Assembly: GCF_000224145.3 (NCBI RefSeq)
Contig: NC_020172.2
Location: forward strand, 129,001 to 193,000
Direction: 5' to 3'
Length of the DNA: 64,000 nucleotides
Source of the DNA: Ciona intestinalis
Taxonomy: Eukaryota; Chordata; Ascidiacea; Phlebobranchia; Cionidae
The position numbers and the translations under genes are program-made. This document shows, piece after piece, positions 1-13,600 of this stretch (position 1 is the stretch's first letter; each line of letters begins with the position of its first letter). The notes beneath the pieces were generated by a model, which saw only the letters and a program-made list of their open reading frames with translations, was not told where the DNA came from and did no database searches.

Positions 1-593
1 TTGCCGCTTAAATTACATTGTCAGTTTATTATTTAAAAAGATTCTATTTATTACAAAATTTATAACATGATACAGTTTAATCATGTGCTTCGTAACACTT
101 TATGCGACTTTTAACCTAATATCAATAATAATTGTCTAATCTATATCTTACCTAGTTTTTGTAAACTATGAATAAGATAAAATTGAATGAATTTATAATA
201 GCAGTCCTAACAAATAAAATGAGACTTAGCGTTAAGAAGCAATGATGTAAATCATATTTACATTTATTTAAATTTTGAGTTAAAATTATCAATTTTATAC
301 TTTATTTATGATATTAATTAAACACTAAATGAAAACTAAACAAATTTTATCGTGAAAATATGGGCAATACATCATACAAGTGTACATATATATACATTTA
401 GTTGTGTCTAATATTTTTCTCCTGTAAGGTCGTATAATTGTAAAGAATAAATTCCTGAAGAATGGAGAAGTTGGCACACTGTCTTCTGCAAGGAACGTTT
501 CAACAAACGACAACGGACACGATGTTTCAACGCTGTTTGTTTCAAATGAGTTACAACAAGTAACTAAGTTTGTTTGTTGGTTTATTTAAATAT

Positions 594-720
594 AGTACTG
601 TGGGGTAAGATGGGAAACCTTTAGCACACAATATCCAAATATCCTGATCGCGTTTTAAACATTTAGTATCAGTTTATGAGAGTCGTGAGAATACAGTTTA
701 TGGGAGTCCTGAGAACATTT
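594..720. mobile_element. Truncated MITE of the GGTGGGG-end family
   Basis: Starts with CTGTGGGGTAAGATGGGA and carries the family interior (AATATCCAAATATCCTGATC, GAGTCGTGAGAATACAG). The right terminus is missing. The interior piece with TATGGGAGTC is partly duplicated. Other members are listed below. Confidence 0.6.
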
Positions 721-773
721 TTTTTTAAATAAAGATTCAGTTTTGTTAAATGTAATTAAAATATTTGTTTAAG

Positions 774-881
774 ATAACAAGATCAGGTACATTTCATCGT
801 GCGTGTGTTCTTGATGTTATTCATGTTACATTGGTGGATATGGATCTATACACTGCATTACATCATCATGAAATTATCAAG
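774..881 (+). CDS. VPS13D: Possible upstream exon of VPS13D
   Basis: An open stretch reads RACVLDVIHVTLVDMDLYTA, a pattern typical of the beta-rich repeats in the VPS13 rod (a hydrophobic strand followed by an acidic-aromatic turn). A GTATGT donor follows at about 880. The donor phase does not join directly to the 1626 exon, so either a small exon was missed between them or this is chance. The call rests on pattern only. Confidence 0.35.
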
Positions 882-1625
882 TATGTTTTAATGTTTCAAC
901 TACTGTCTCTGTCTGCTTTAAATTGCATTGAATTTCATCTTTACTACTGCAATGCTTGCTTCGATAAAAACATTGCTATTCAAGAAACATGACTTTATTT
1001 TGTTTCTATGTTTACAATTTATAATAAAGAAAATGTATAAAGTAACTGCAACACAGCTAATTATGCCGCACTAAAGAGGAAAAATCCTTTAGGAGAAGGA
1101 GAAAATAGCTACTATTCTGTAAGGATACAATGATCGTTAGTTCATATTGCTTTAACTTGCTATAGAAATAGAAGAAATAAAAAATAAATGTTCGTTTTAG
1201 AAAAAACGACAATGAAACTCTTGTATTTCCATCGTACACTGTAGTGCTGGATAAACGACCGTTATTGACGCAAAAAGTTCAACTAAAGTTACAAGTATTG
1301 CACAACGTTGTTACTTTATATGCTTCTCCTATTTTGAAAATAAAGTTTACCCCATATGGTGGTGTACACACTATTTAGTTGATGACTGTTTCTTTTTTAT
1401 TCCTGCTTGTATGACTTATTATCTAATTATACTTTTATAATTTTTACGAAATAAATTCTGTATTTCTATTGTTGTTATGTTTGTGTTGGCACAAACCCAA
1501 TAGTTCATGTAATAGTTTGCATTGGATTTGTTTATAGATTGCAATTTGGCTTGTCAAAGCACTATATTTGATGCAAACAAACTAATCGTTTGTAGTAGTC
1601 TGATCTAATTGAATATTAATAACAG

Positions 1626-4600
1626 TTGGAAAGGAACTTGGAGAAAGAAATCACCCACAATGGTGTGCCTGATACTGCATTAAGTGCCCAGCTATCTTCA
1701 GTGGATTGCAAACTTGATCACAATCAATATTGGTTGATACGTGGTGTATTGGACCATAATGTTGGTGAGGCCATCCCTGACTTTCCACAACCAACTGCAT
1801 TTCTACAACCATCTGAGTTACAAGTATAAGTTGTTTCATTTCCTTGGTTAAGGTAATTATCACTGTTTAATTGCAGACGGTGTTAACAGGAGACGTATAT
1901 ACTCAGTTAAGTCTTGATGTAACTTTAACAAATGTTAGTATTGAGTTGTTGAAACGACACGCAACATCAACTGAAGCAGAACAATCGCTTGGAAGGTAAA
2001 CATTACGACAAATCTAATAAAGTTGGGACAATTGTTTTGCGTGCCGCCCATCTATATGTTATCAATTTTACTATTATGTTTTTGTATAGCTCAGGCGTGC
2101 CCAACCCATCGACCGCGGTCTACCGGTAGTCCGCGAACCTATCTCAGGTCGACCGCGACAGGTGTAATAAAAAAAAATCAAAAAAATCTGCCGTGGCGTT
2201 ATAATTGTCAAATCATTAATTTTATCACTACTTTGTACAAAAAATACGGACCGTGTTAAGAGGGCGTACCTGTGCGGCAGCAGGCAAAAAATCCAAGATG
2301 ACGACAACTATGACGTAACAATCGGAACAATAGCGATTATTTTACAATAATTTCCTTAGCCTGGTCTGCATGATTTGTACACTAGTAGCTCTCTGTGCTT
2401 CAAACTAAGTATTTTTGACTATATTCCCTAAAATTTTGATCCTTTCCGACTTTTGACAAGCGATCGCAACAAACGTTAGTAGCATGGCAGAGAGATAACG
2501 AGCCAAGACCTATCATTTTAACGCTAAATAGGAGGACGATTATTTTTTCCTGTTTATTCATATTCAAAGCCTGTTTATTTAATATGCAAGGCAACGGTAC
2601 CGTAGGGCAAAAAAAGCAAATCAGAAGCAGCACTTTAGAACGGTACACGGGGCTATGAGAGGGATTTTCCTGCAAAAACACAACTAAGCTTCGCTAAAGA
2701 TGACGTGTGAGGTGTGACGCAACAATTGTATGTGTGAGGTTTTTCGTTTGTTACATTTCAGTTAGTTTTGGTAACGAAGTCATTGAAATTTGTGTAGTAA
2801 AAAGTAGTTTTGTTGCTGATAAGTTAAAACCATGAGCATGGTTCATTGAACCGCTGCAGTTGCTTATACAGGAGATAAACGCATACAAGAGATATTTCAA
2901 CATACGTTGACGCTAGCTGGTAGACCGCGTGCAGTTGGTTAGTTGAAAAGTAGATCTTGGGTCGAAAAAGGTTGGGCACGCCTGGTATAGCTGATAACTT
3001 CCATAAGCCAATAGTCCCTACTGGATTTGGGCCACGGTTGCTTAGTGTCCAAATCCAACACAAGGGGTTTTCAGACTTTAAAGTAATACAGCACATTTGG
3101 AACTTACGATATGTTTGTCACAAATTTTTTCCAATTTGTGAACACAAAGTTGTCAAACTCTATTTTATATGTCCTGTTCAAGTTGCCTTTATTTGGTTCT
3201 ATTATAAAAAGTATTCATTAAAGCTTGACAATATATAGTTAACTTAAGTTTGCTACATGAGCTGTTTTAATTGATGGTCTATCATGTAAACTGTATTGTT
3301 TACATATATATTATCCACCCAATAAATTTCCTTAATATATGTTCTATTTTTATTCTAGGTTGGACTTTTTAAAGTCCGTGCTAGAATACCGTGCGTTATC
3401 AAACAACACAAAGACGGCAAATTTGTCGTGTGAGGCGTTCCGTGCCCATGATACACGCTGGACCTCGACCAAAGAGAAAAACTTGTCGCTTGTAACAGTC
3501 GTTCTTGGCCCGACACAAACTACAACGAACAAATCAAAAGATGAAACGAAAACTTCACTGCAGTTTGAATTGTTTCAAAGGTGATTTGTTTTTATTACCT
3601 AAGATTTGTCCTCAGCCTTTGTGATTGTTGTATGCATCATTTAAGACAGGGAATCCCAACCCACGGGTAAAATATGGCTGACGTATAGACATTGTGTTAA
3701 ATCTTAGATCTATTTGTCTAATAAAATGTTTCAAACTATAAGCCACTGAATGCATAAAATCTGTTACTTTTACTTCAGAATTTGTACTAACAATAAGAGA
3801 CCCAACATTGCGTAGGGAACTTCCGAATGTCTGTTTTAATAAACATGAGATAAATTTTCCTATTCTTATCTTAACCACTACCCACAGATCTGGTCCTAAT
3901 TGTGTTGAGTTTGTTGCTGTGTTGAACAGTATGCGTGTGATTGTTATATTGGATTGGTTGCTTGATATGCAACACTACATACTTGATAATCCAGATCAAG
4001 AAAGGTTTATTGCGTTAAAAGAGAAAACAGCAAAACTCATGGCCAAATATGGTCAACAGGATTCGGGAAACCAACAAGACTTGGACAATGTAAGAAAGTT
4101 GTTGTCACGTTATTCCAATCATGAGTTGCTTAGATCTTCTTGATTTGTCCACAGTTAAAATAAAAACATTTTTATAAATTGGAACACTTTTCATTAGTTG
4201 ATTAGTGAAAGCTGAATGTCATATTGGCATTTGTGCCCAATATTTCCATGGATTGCATTTTATTAAATGTTTAAGAAATTAAGTTATTAGTTTTCTGGAA
4301 AGTATTATTTCATGTGAAGCTTTTTAAACTTTGAGTAAATTGTCACAAAAATTATTTCTTGGTGTTTTAAATTCGCAAATTTTAACTAACAACTATATTT
4401 GCATAAAATATCTGTCATTATTAAAAATAATCTTCGTTTTACAGTCCGGTCAACTTAACCCAGTTCCTCGTAACACTGACATGAGACTAAGTATCACTGA
4501 GACAGAGTTTGTAATGTTTGAGAACTTGACTTGCGTTGAAACCGATGCAATCATATTGAGATCTACTGCTGTTATCAACTATGCACCTGATAATTCTTCT

Positions 4601-7600
4601 GTAAAAAATGATCTTCCATTTAGATGCAGTCTGGAACGTTTAGAGGTTTGTATAATAATTTAATAGGGCTGGGGACGTTTTGTGTATCATTTTCATTTGT
4701 TTTTTTAGCATTTTATTCTTATCTTAACTATTGTAACTGAGACAAAAAGCTTTGTATATTTTTTGTTCAAAACTCTCTTGTGCCTGTATTATTCAAGGTT
4801 ACCTTTGTAACATTTCAATTTAAATAAAAATGCTCTTTATAATTAGTTTACTGCTGTATTGTTTGAATGAAACTTATTTTACGGATTTTTTAAAGTTTGA
4901 ATGAATATTACNNNNNNNNNNNNNNNNNNNNNNNNNNNNNNNNNNNNNNNNNNNNNNNNNNAATTCTAATTACATTTAAATGTTTAGTTTTTACCTCAAC
5001 TACGTGGCGGTTTATGTTTCTGTATCCATGTTTTGTTTACCTTTAATTTTGAGATTTTGAAGGCATAAATAAAACAACAAATAGAGTTTGTAATTAGCAA
5101 ATATTAGTTCTACTTTCCTAAGTTTTATACATAAATCGTTAGTAAAATAATTTTATTTTTTTTAGATATTTTCTTGCCAGTTAAACAATGAGAAAGAGAC
5201 TGCTCTTTCTATAATAGATCCGGTCACCTTAAGTATTGAGGTTCGTAAACTTAAACAAAGTGATCTGCTACCAAGTGAAACATTAAACGATCGGTTAAAC
5301 AGGTATATTATTATGGCTGTTTTGCTTTAATATCAACAATTTTTAGTTTTTGGTAAATTGATTCAAGCCTATCTGATGTATGAGTTGTTTTTATTAATAT
5401 TTTATGTATTTATTAATCCCACTTTATAACTGCTACTTTCTCATGGATTATTCATAACATATTTTAATAACTGTCATTTTTGCGAATTCTTTTCCTTTTG
5501 TTGTTGTAATTTGATTTTATCTTTATAATTCATGAAATAAATAAAATTTTAATGTTTTCTATCAGCAATATATTAGATGTCTATGTTCCTGATTTGAACA
5601 TGAGAGTTTCTTTTAATGATGTCATGTTGATACTTGCTGTGTTCAAGTCACTACCAATGCAATTATCAAACAAAAGTAAGTATTTTCTATTCATATGTTT
5701 AATGATAATGAGTCGAGCAACTCCCAGTGATCAATATTAGGGGATTAGGTGAATACATTATATTATGTTTGTTTGGTTAATTGGAACACATTCATGTTAT
5801 AAATTGACATTAAGAAGGGTTTGAATACACTAAATGCTTACTGTACAAGTCACCATAAAGTACATATGGTTTGTAACTACAAGAAGTATCTTATAATTTA
5901 GGTCGGTGAGTATTAGTCGTATAAAACGTTGTATAACTGTACAGTGGACGTAACATAAATAAATGTGTAGACTATATAAGAAACATGAAAATTATTGCAG
6001 ATGAAGATAATCAACCCTCGACGTCACATGACACATCAACATACCAATACACGCAAGCTTCTGTTGTTAAACTGGTTGAACTTGGTTATTCGAATGCTGA
6101 TGTCATCCATGCATTGAGTGTTCACTGTGGAGATGAAGAGTTGAGTATGAGATGGCTTATGGAACATGCTACATTACAACCAACATATAAGGTATCTCAT
6201 GTTTATATACTTTATAACATATTAAGTAATAAAACAGCATGTTTAAATTTATTTGCATTCATGATCATAAAAACAAAAATCCACAAAGTTAGATGGTTTG
6301 TGAAGGATTAGCAGACACAAGGCGTATGAAATGGAATATTGAACTGACTACCCCTCCATGGGAGGATAATGTTTCTTTTATTTATTCATCCATCTAGATA
6401 TGAGTATAGTTGTACCTTGTACACACATGTGTATCACTATGTTAGATGAATAATTAGAATTTCTTGCCTAACAGAGCAAGAATAAGGAGCTTCCATTACA
6501 CTTGAGTCGTGTATGTTGTCATATTGACACATCACGCTTGTGTTTGATTGATGATTGTGGTGATGATTGTGACGTTCCATTAGCTGAGTTCACGATACAA
6601 CAACTTGTGATAAAACAACTTCTCGCAACTCATATGACGAACAAGTTTACCGATACTTTGTTTGGAGAAATTGGATCGGCAAGTTTTAAATTATCCGCTG
6701 AATATTATAACAGGTGATAACACATGTGATAATTTCGTACAAAAAAACAGATAAGAAGGTGTTACAAAAAGTGTTTTTGTCAAACGCAACATACAAAAAG
6801 CCTAATAAGCTGCAAGTTCTTGCAAATATTCATTAAAAACAAACAAATAAAATGCATTCTTCTATGTGAGTGTTATTGAAAAACCTTAGATTTACTGATG
6901 TTGTTGAAAATGTTTAGGTTTTATTGTTTTACATGCAACCATCATAATTTTATCTTGTTTCTGTTACTTTTGCTACCATGCATAATGTAAATAATGTTTA
7001 AACGACTCATCTCGGTTAAAAAAAATGTAGCGAATTTCCAATGTTTCTTCTGTCGTCCAGCAAGATTTCATTATTTTCTATTTTTCTTACCAGATGAGCC
7101 GTTAAAAGATTTTTCAATGTTGTTTCTGTTTCAGAGTTCTGTCATTGTGGGAACCCTTCATTGACCCATGGAGGTGTGTTATTGAGTGGAAGCATATTAT
7201 CGCTAATCATAACATGGGAGAATGGTGGATGAAGTTGGATACATCTGATAGGTGAATAAAACATCAAATTACTAGGAATTTATTTTTATAAAATGTTGTG
7301 ATTTCTCATTGTGCTCGATTGCATGGATTAAAAACATAAATGATTTGTTAAACGCAATACAACCAGTATATATTTGCATTAGATTTGACTTGAGTGTTAC
7401 AAGCACACTTATTGAAACTATCAAGAAAACTCATTCAACATGGATTCAACATTATGTTGATATCAACAATCAACCTGCAACACAAAAGTTAAAAACTCGA
7501 AATCCGTTTGTCCCGTATATATTGAGAAATTTAACCGGTTGCCAACTTTCATTTGTCATCAAATCTACAACTTCTACTGACAATAAGAGAGGTATGTGGG

Positions 7601-10600
7601 AAAAATTGTGTTTGTGTTTTGTGTTTTTTTGTACCTTTTCGTATTTGCACAATTGTCTGTGTATTAATACACTGACAATGTGCTTTATTTAATTTGTTTA
7701 AACTTTTTAAAAAGTTTTTAGATTACAATTTAGGCGGTACCTGTTTGTTACAAAAAATTGAACATGCACTTTTAAAATTGGTTATGTGGGGGTTTGGTTT
7801 TCTTGAGTTATTGGATGTCTTGAATTCTGTTACAACTGTTCAAGGATTCCACTGAATATTTAACACTTAAAATACTTGATTAAACCTGGTCCTTACAGCT
7901 AGTGTTGGTACATGGAAAGTATTAGAACCTGGTCAGCAATCATCTTTCCATTTTGCTTTGTTTCATGAAAAGCAAAGACATAAAAGAACACCACTTCTTA
8001 AAGAACATCAGGTTTGTAGTTATTTAAACAGGGAATATTTAGTATTATAAGCAAACCTGGCTTGTTTTCCAAAAACCATACACTTTAATACACCTGCCCT
8101 TACTATAAGTAAGGTGGGCAACTTATTTGTAACCACAGGGGTGGTAATTATTCCTAAGTGTAGCAGAGGACAAACATAACCACAGTGTAAGTAGCATCGA
8201 GCTTCAAACCCAACTATGTTTATGATGTCATAATATTGACATGATTATGATGTCATAATGACTGTGATGTCATAGATTCGAGTAAAAGTTGGTGAATGGA
8301 AAGAGTTGGCAGCCGTAACAGTGAGCAGGGTGGGTGTGTTCTTTAGACATGCCGTCAAGGAAATCAACAAAAGTTCAACTGTTTATGCGTAAGTGATATG
8401 TTTACAACTTTTATGTGATATTTAAATTAGTTAATTATAATTGTACTGTACAACTTGTACGAAACCAATATTAATCTTAATATTCTATATATTTATGTTT
8501 AGTATTAAAAAAAATAAAAATTTATATAGTGGGTTTATGTATTGTCTACACGTACTTGTAAGTGACATGTATCTTATAGGTGTATTTTTTGTGATTGGCT
8601 GATTATTTACAACCGACCACGGAATTAACAAAAAACATTTACTACCTTGCTTTACACCTCCCACAATGTTAGTTAGCGTCACACCTGTTAGAATATTTCA
8701 TAACATTTAGTTGCAACAGTATCAGTTTAACTTTTTTTAACAATTCACTTTTAAACATAAGCCTAGCAAGGTTTCAAAGAAATTCAAAATTCGAATAGAT
8801 TAAAATCTCTTTCAGAATCCCGGAACCCGTTCGCGTTGTGTTCAGTATAACACTAGTGGGCAGCGCACAAAAGGTGATCACCGTGCGATCAGCGCTTGTT
8901 GTGCAAAGTAAAGTGAAAGTTCCTGTGCAGTTACAGCTTGATGGTGGGCCTAATATAGGAGTGCATACTTTGGAAAGGTAACCCTGTTTTATTGTTAAAT
9001 ATTTAACTCTTTGTGCCTTATTTTATTTATGACATAAATCCTAAATAAAAATAATCGTTTTAGTTTTTGTAGCTCTCTCTTTCAATCTAAATTAGTTTTC
9101 GCAAATTTCAATTTTTTTCCTGCTTTTTTGTTACCATATTTTTTTGTGTTAAAATGCTTTAATAAATATGGGCATTTAATTAATAAACATTCATTTTTGA
9201 TCCCTCTCATGCAACTTTAAGGTGAAAGTACAATTTTGGCGATTCTTTTTATTTTGTACATGTGTCAACTCAACAGTATGCATCAAACCTGGTACCATTT
9301 GGTTCTGATGCAAATGCCCAATCCATAGTAGCAGACATTCTTATATTTGATTAAACCTCCCTCCCACACGCAGCATATCACCCGGGGAATCTCAGTACAT
9401 TCCACTTCAACTCACATCAAGTCATATACGTGTTCGTCCAAAGATCAAATCATCTCAACATCACTTCAGTTCAACATCTGTTACATGGACACCTGTAACC
9501 AAGTCCAGCCCAGAGCAATCCACAATGGTAACTGAAGTGTAGCAACCGCACTTTTTGTTTTTTCTTTTAAATGTTTTTTTTATTTTTGCTACCATAATCT
9601 AAGAGAGAAATTATTATTTATTACCTTCCTCATTAATTGTCGTATGGTAATTTTAATACTGTTGTTTATTACAGCTTGAATGTCCAGCTATCACATCCCA
9701 ATCTTCATTTTTGTAAGTAAACCATTATCACTGTTTTTTGTTCATAGTTTATATGACACATTACTATTATGTGTGTTGTGTTTGTAGGTAATAATTGTAA
9801 GCATGTAGCAATATATCACTACTGCTGTGAGATCAGTGGTTAGGCAGTTCACTTTTACCTAAAGGATACCAAGCTCATGACACAATGCCATTGTGTTTTA
9901 GTCGCAGTAAAAGCTTTAACCCGCTTCATTATCAGGTCATTTAAATGGTTGTAAGCGAGCATGAGGTGTACAAAATATGACAATTGGTGTTATAACCTTT
10001 CGCATTACTCCGTCACAGGAAGATAAATATATAATGAAGAAATTAAATATTTATAGTTTTTCGATCTGCATCCAACGTGAGGATTTTCCATCGGATGAAC
10101 AAATTTATGAAAATCTTGGATTAAATGAGCAGGAGGATGGGTTTCAAATCATTCCCCAACTTCCAGGACACACAATTATCATCCTTCCCACCATCACTAT
10201 TTCAAATCTTCTTCCATGTGATCTGTATTACTATGTCAAGGTACGTTTTATATTTCATTAATTTAAAAAAAACCTTTTTGGTAATTAAATTCAACATAGC
10301 GGCAAGAATAATATCAATTGAATAATATGTAAAGTTTTATTTTATTTTTTACTTAAATTTTTTATTTTGTGTCTGCCAGTGTAATATAAATTTTATTTTC
10401 CTTTTTTTTAGTTAAGAATGTTATTATTATTATCACAATATTTGAATAAAACTTTTCCATCTAAGATTTATTCAGCGTACACTAAACGTGTAAGGTTTGA
10501 AATAATGTATGAGCATAGCAGCGGTTTACACAAGTATCATTCTGATGCATTACGTTGTTTATTTTATTTATAAATAGAATGAAGCTGTAGAAGGAACATT

Positions 10601-13600
10601 GAAACCTGGTTTAGATGCCACCCCCCACACAATAGCTGTTCAACAAACTCAATCATCTGTTATTCTTGGTTGTCTCATTGAAAACTTTAAAACTTGCAGA
10701 GAATTAGTCATTCCTTCAAATGGAAAAAATTTCCAAGTGAGTCAATTTTGTATTTTTGTTTATACCGTTTGGCAACAATTAATACTAGACATGGATGAAA
10801 TCGAATAATACTCTTATGGTAAATTGCTTTTGCGCAATGAATTACTTTTGCACAATTTAAATAGGACGTTAAAATAAGAATAAAAAAGTAAGAAAAGCTT
10901 TATTTGATTTGTAAATTTTGTTTTGCTCTGACAACCTTAGATTAACACTGATTATATTAATACAATGGAAAACTGAATGAATTATAGACCAGCCTTGTGT
11001 TTAATGAAATCGGAATTTTTCATTACTGTCGGTGGCTACTTACTGTCTTATTACCTGTTATATTATTATTTAGATCCAATAAATTTAGATCTTTGTTTAC
11101 AAGTTGCTTTCATTAGATGCGAATGCTGTTGAAAGATCATAACAACGCAACTTTAATATTAAATGTTCGGATATTATGGAGATATGGTTGCTCAGTGAGA
11201 ATTTCTGTCATGGCGGGATACTGGATCGTCAATAAAACTGGTAAATGCTTTTTAAAATTAAATTGTAATCAAATGTTTAGGTTTATGAAAAATACAATCT
11301 AATGTGTCATATTTTCTGATTGTTTTTTTTTTGTTTAACTTTTCATTGAGTGGTGTTATGATGTTTGTGTCCTCCAGTTATAGCATAATTTCTACACTGA
11401 CTGAGCTAATACTTACCTGACACAGGCTTACCTATACTTGTAAAGCAAGATGGTACAAACACATTAGCTGCTGGTCAGCATGAAGCTCATGAAGAAGCAC
11501 GAAGTTTGCAACCTTTGTTATTCTCATACGCTGATCGTGACCAGCCATACTTATGCACTATGAGGGTTGGTAAGAAGGCTCAGATAGGAGGTACGACTCA
11601 TGGACAACAAACTCCTTGGTTCTGTGAGAAGTTTTCAACTGATGGTGGATCATGTACAAGAAATTTACGAATGGTTTGTTATATTAAGCCTACCAATAAA
11701 GGTTGATCAACGTCTACTGATGCGTTGCTCTTTGTATTCAAGGTGTAATGCATGATAAGTATGGATAATGTTTGTAATGTAGAATCCTTTGGGTTACAAA
11801 CAATGCAAATATAGATGGAATTGTATCGGTAAGGAATTGTCTGGTTTGAACAACTTCACAAAGCAGAATAGTAAGGTGTAGTTCTAATTCTTAAAGGAGG
11901 CTGCGAATTTTTTTAATAAAATTCACCACTTTTTATACCTTGATTGATGTACCTTAGTATAATAAGAAATAACTAGCTCTAAGATAAGATATCGCAACTC
12001 CATTTTTATTCAATCAATTTTAAATTGAAGAAGGTAGCAACCTTTGCAACCCCTTCATATGGCTGAGGCATTGTTGAAATATATCTTCTGTGGTTACTTA
12101 GATAACATCAGATGGAACACCAAATCGTGAGTTTTGCATCGGCATCAGTGTTCGTAGAGGTTGGGGAAGATATATGCACACACATATAGTCACTGTTGCC
12201 CCAAGATTCTTACTATTCAACAACACTAAGCATAATCGACTTAGTTTTGCACAGAGACATACAATATCCAACCCAATGGACCCTGTTGTTAATGCAACTC
12301 ATTTAACCATTATACCAGGTAGGGAGCTATGTTGTTTTAACACATAAGTTCAAAAGTCACTGTTTTTATTATTTATTAAGATAAACAAACGTGTGTCAAA
12401 GATAAAATCTGCTTAAAAAAGATACAAACCTAACATAAAGTGCACATACATAGGATCAAGTGTTGTGTTCCACTGGCCACGAGTTGATCGAGATACTTTA
12501 TTATGCGTTCGATTGGCTGATGAACCGATGGTTCGATGGTCGGGTGGTTTCCTCATTGATCGAACGGATGCTTTCCATATTCCATTAAGATTGCAACCTT
12601 CAACTATCTTATATCGTGAGTTGATTGAATGTGTGGCTTTGGTGGATTTAAAGTCACTGCCTTCACTACCAAGTGTATATAACTATATAGTGAAGCCACG
12701 ATTTGTATGATAACTAGGTGTACTAATCTTTATTCTAAACTATGTTTAATCTTTTCCATTTTTCATCAGAACTTTTTTCTAATCAAGCATTCCTGCAAAA
12801 TTAGTTTCAGTCATGTATTTTACTAAAGTTCATTCCAGAAAACGCGGTCCATCCTCTTGCTCCACATTGTATCTTCCTTAATATTGAAGTAACACTCAAC
12901 AATGCAACATACACTGTATGTGTGAGTGATGCAGATCCTTCCATGCTCCCCCCACCATTACGTGTTGATAATATATCATCTGCACCTATTATATTTAACC
13001 AGGTCAATATATATGTGTGTGTTAACTGAACAAAAACCAATTAAATATGCATTTTGTGTTTCATGATGAAGCAGTTTTATAAATAAAGTTATTTTACATG
13101 GCACTGCATTAATGTAGTGTGATAAATCAGCAAAGAGCTTGTTACATGGTACCACATAAAATAATATTTGCAAACATCTAATGTATACTTTCTAATTCCT
13201 GAATTTTAAAGCAACATATTTGAACAACATTTTAATTTATGTCACTGGTTAAATCAGTCTGGTCTAACCTCATTTTTCAAATGAGTAACCAAGATATAGT
13301 TCAGTAACATTGCATCATGTTTATAGTTTGACACAACAGACACGATTGAAGTTGATGGTGAATCACAAGTTGCATACGCGTGTGATGAACCATGCAAACC
13401 ACAGAAGTTACAATGCCAAGTTAAAGGTAAATTCATTAATTATCAATATTTGTTTGCATTTGATATTTTTTTCTTTTATGCAATTTGTTTAATTGATTAT
13501 TAGTTGAGGGGGTTCTTAAAGTTTTCAATGCATTTTATTAGTTCTTGTGCGACCTTTAAAAACCTTACATGCCCCAGTTAAACAACCCCATGGTTATGTG

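Larger units (their letters stand above)
1..1625. other. Upstream flank, probably VPS13D intron
   Basis: AT-rich sequence before the first secure VPS13D exon. It holds a truncated copy of the GGTGGGG-end inverted-repeat element at about 594-720 and one possible VPS13D exon at about 774-881 (listed separately). Nothing else coding is convincing. Confidence 0.6.

Noticed and set aside
9347-9535. Open frame starting IKPPSHTQH
   Set aside because: Wrong frame. The real VPS13D exon (9374-9527) reads ISPGESQYIPLQL and IRVRPKI, which fits the family and the splice phase.
9977-10056. Upstream extension of the VPS13D exon at 10057
   Set aside because: The phase from the previous exon fits only the acceptor TATTTATAG at 10056; the earlier frame (EDKYIMKK) would break it.
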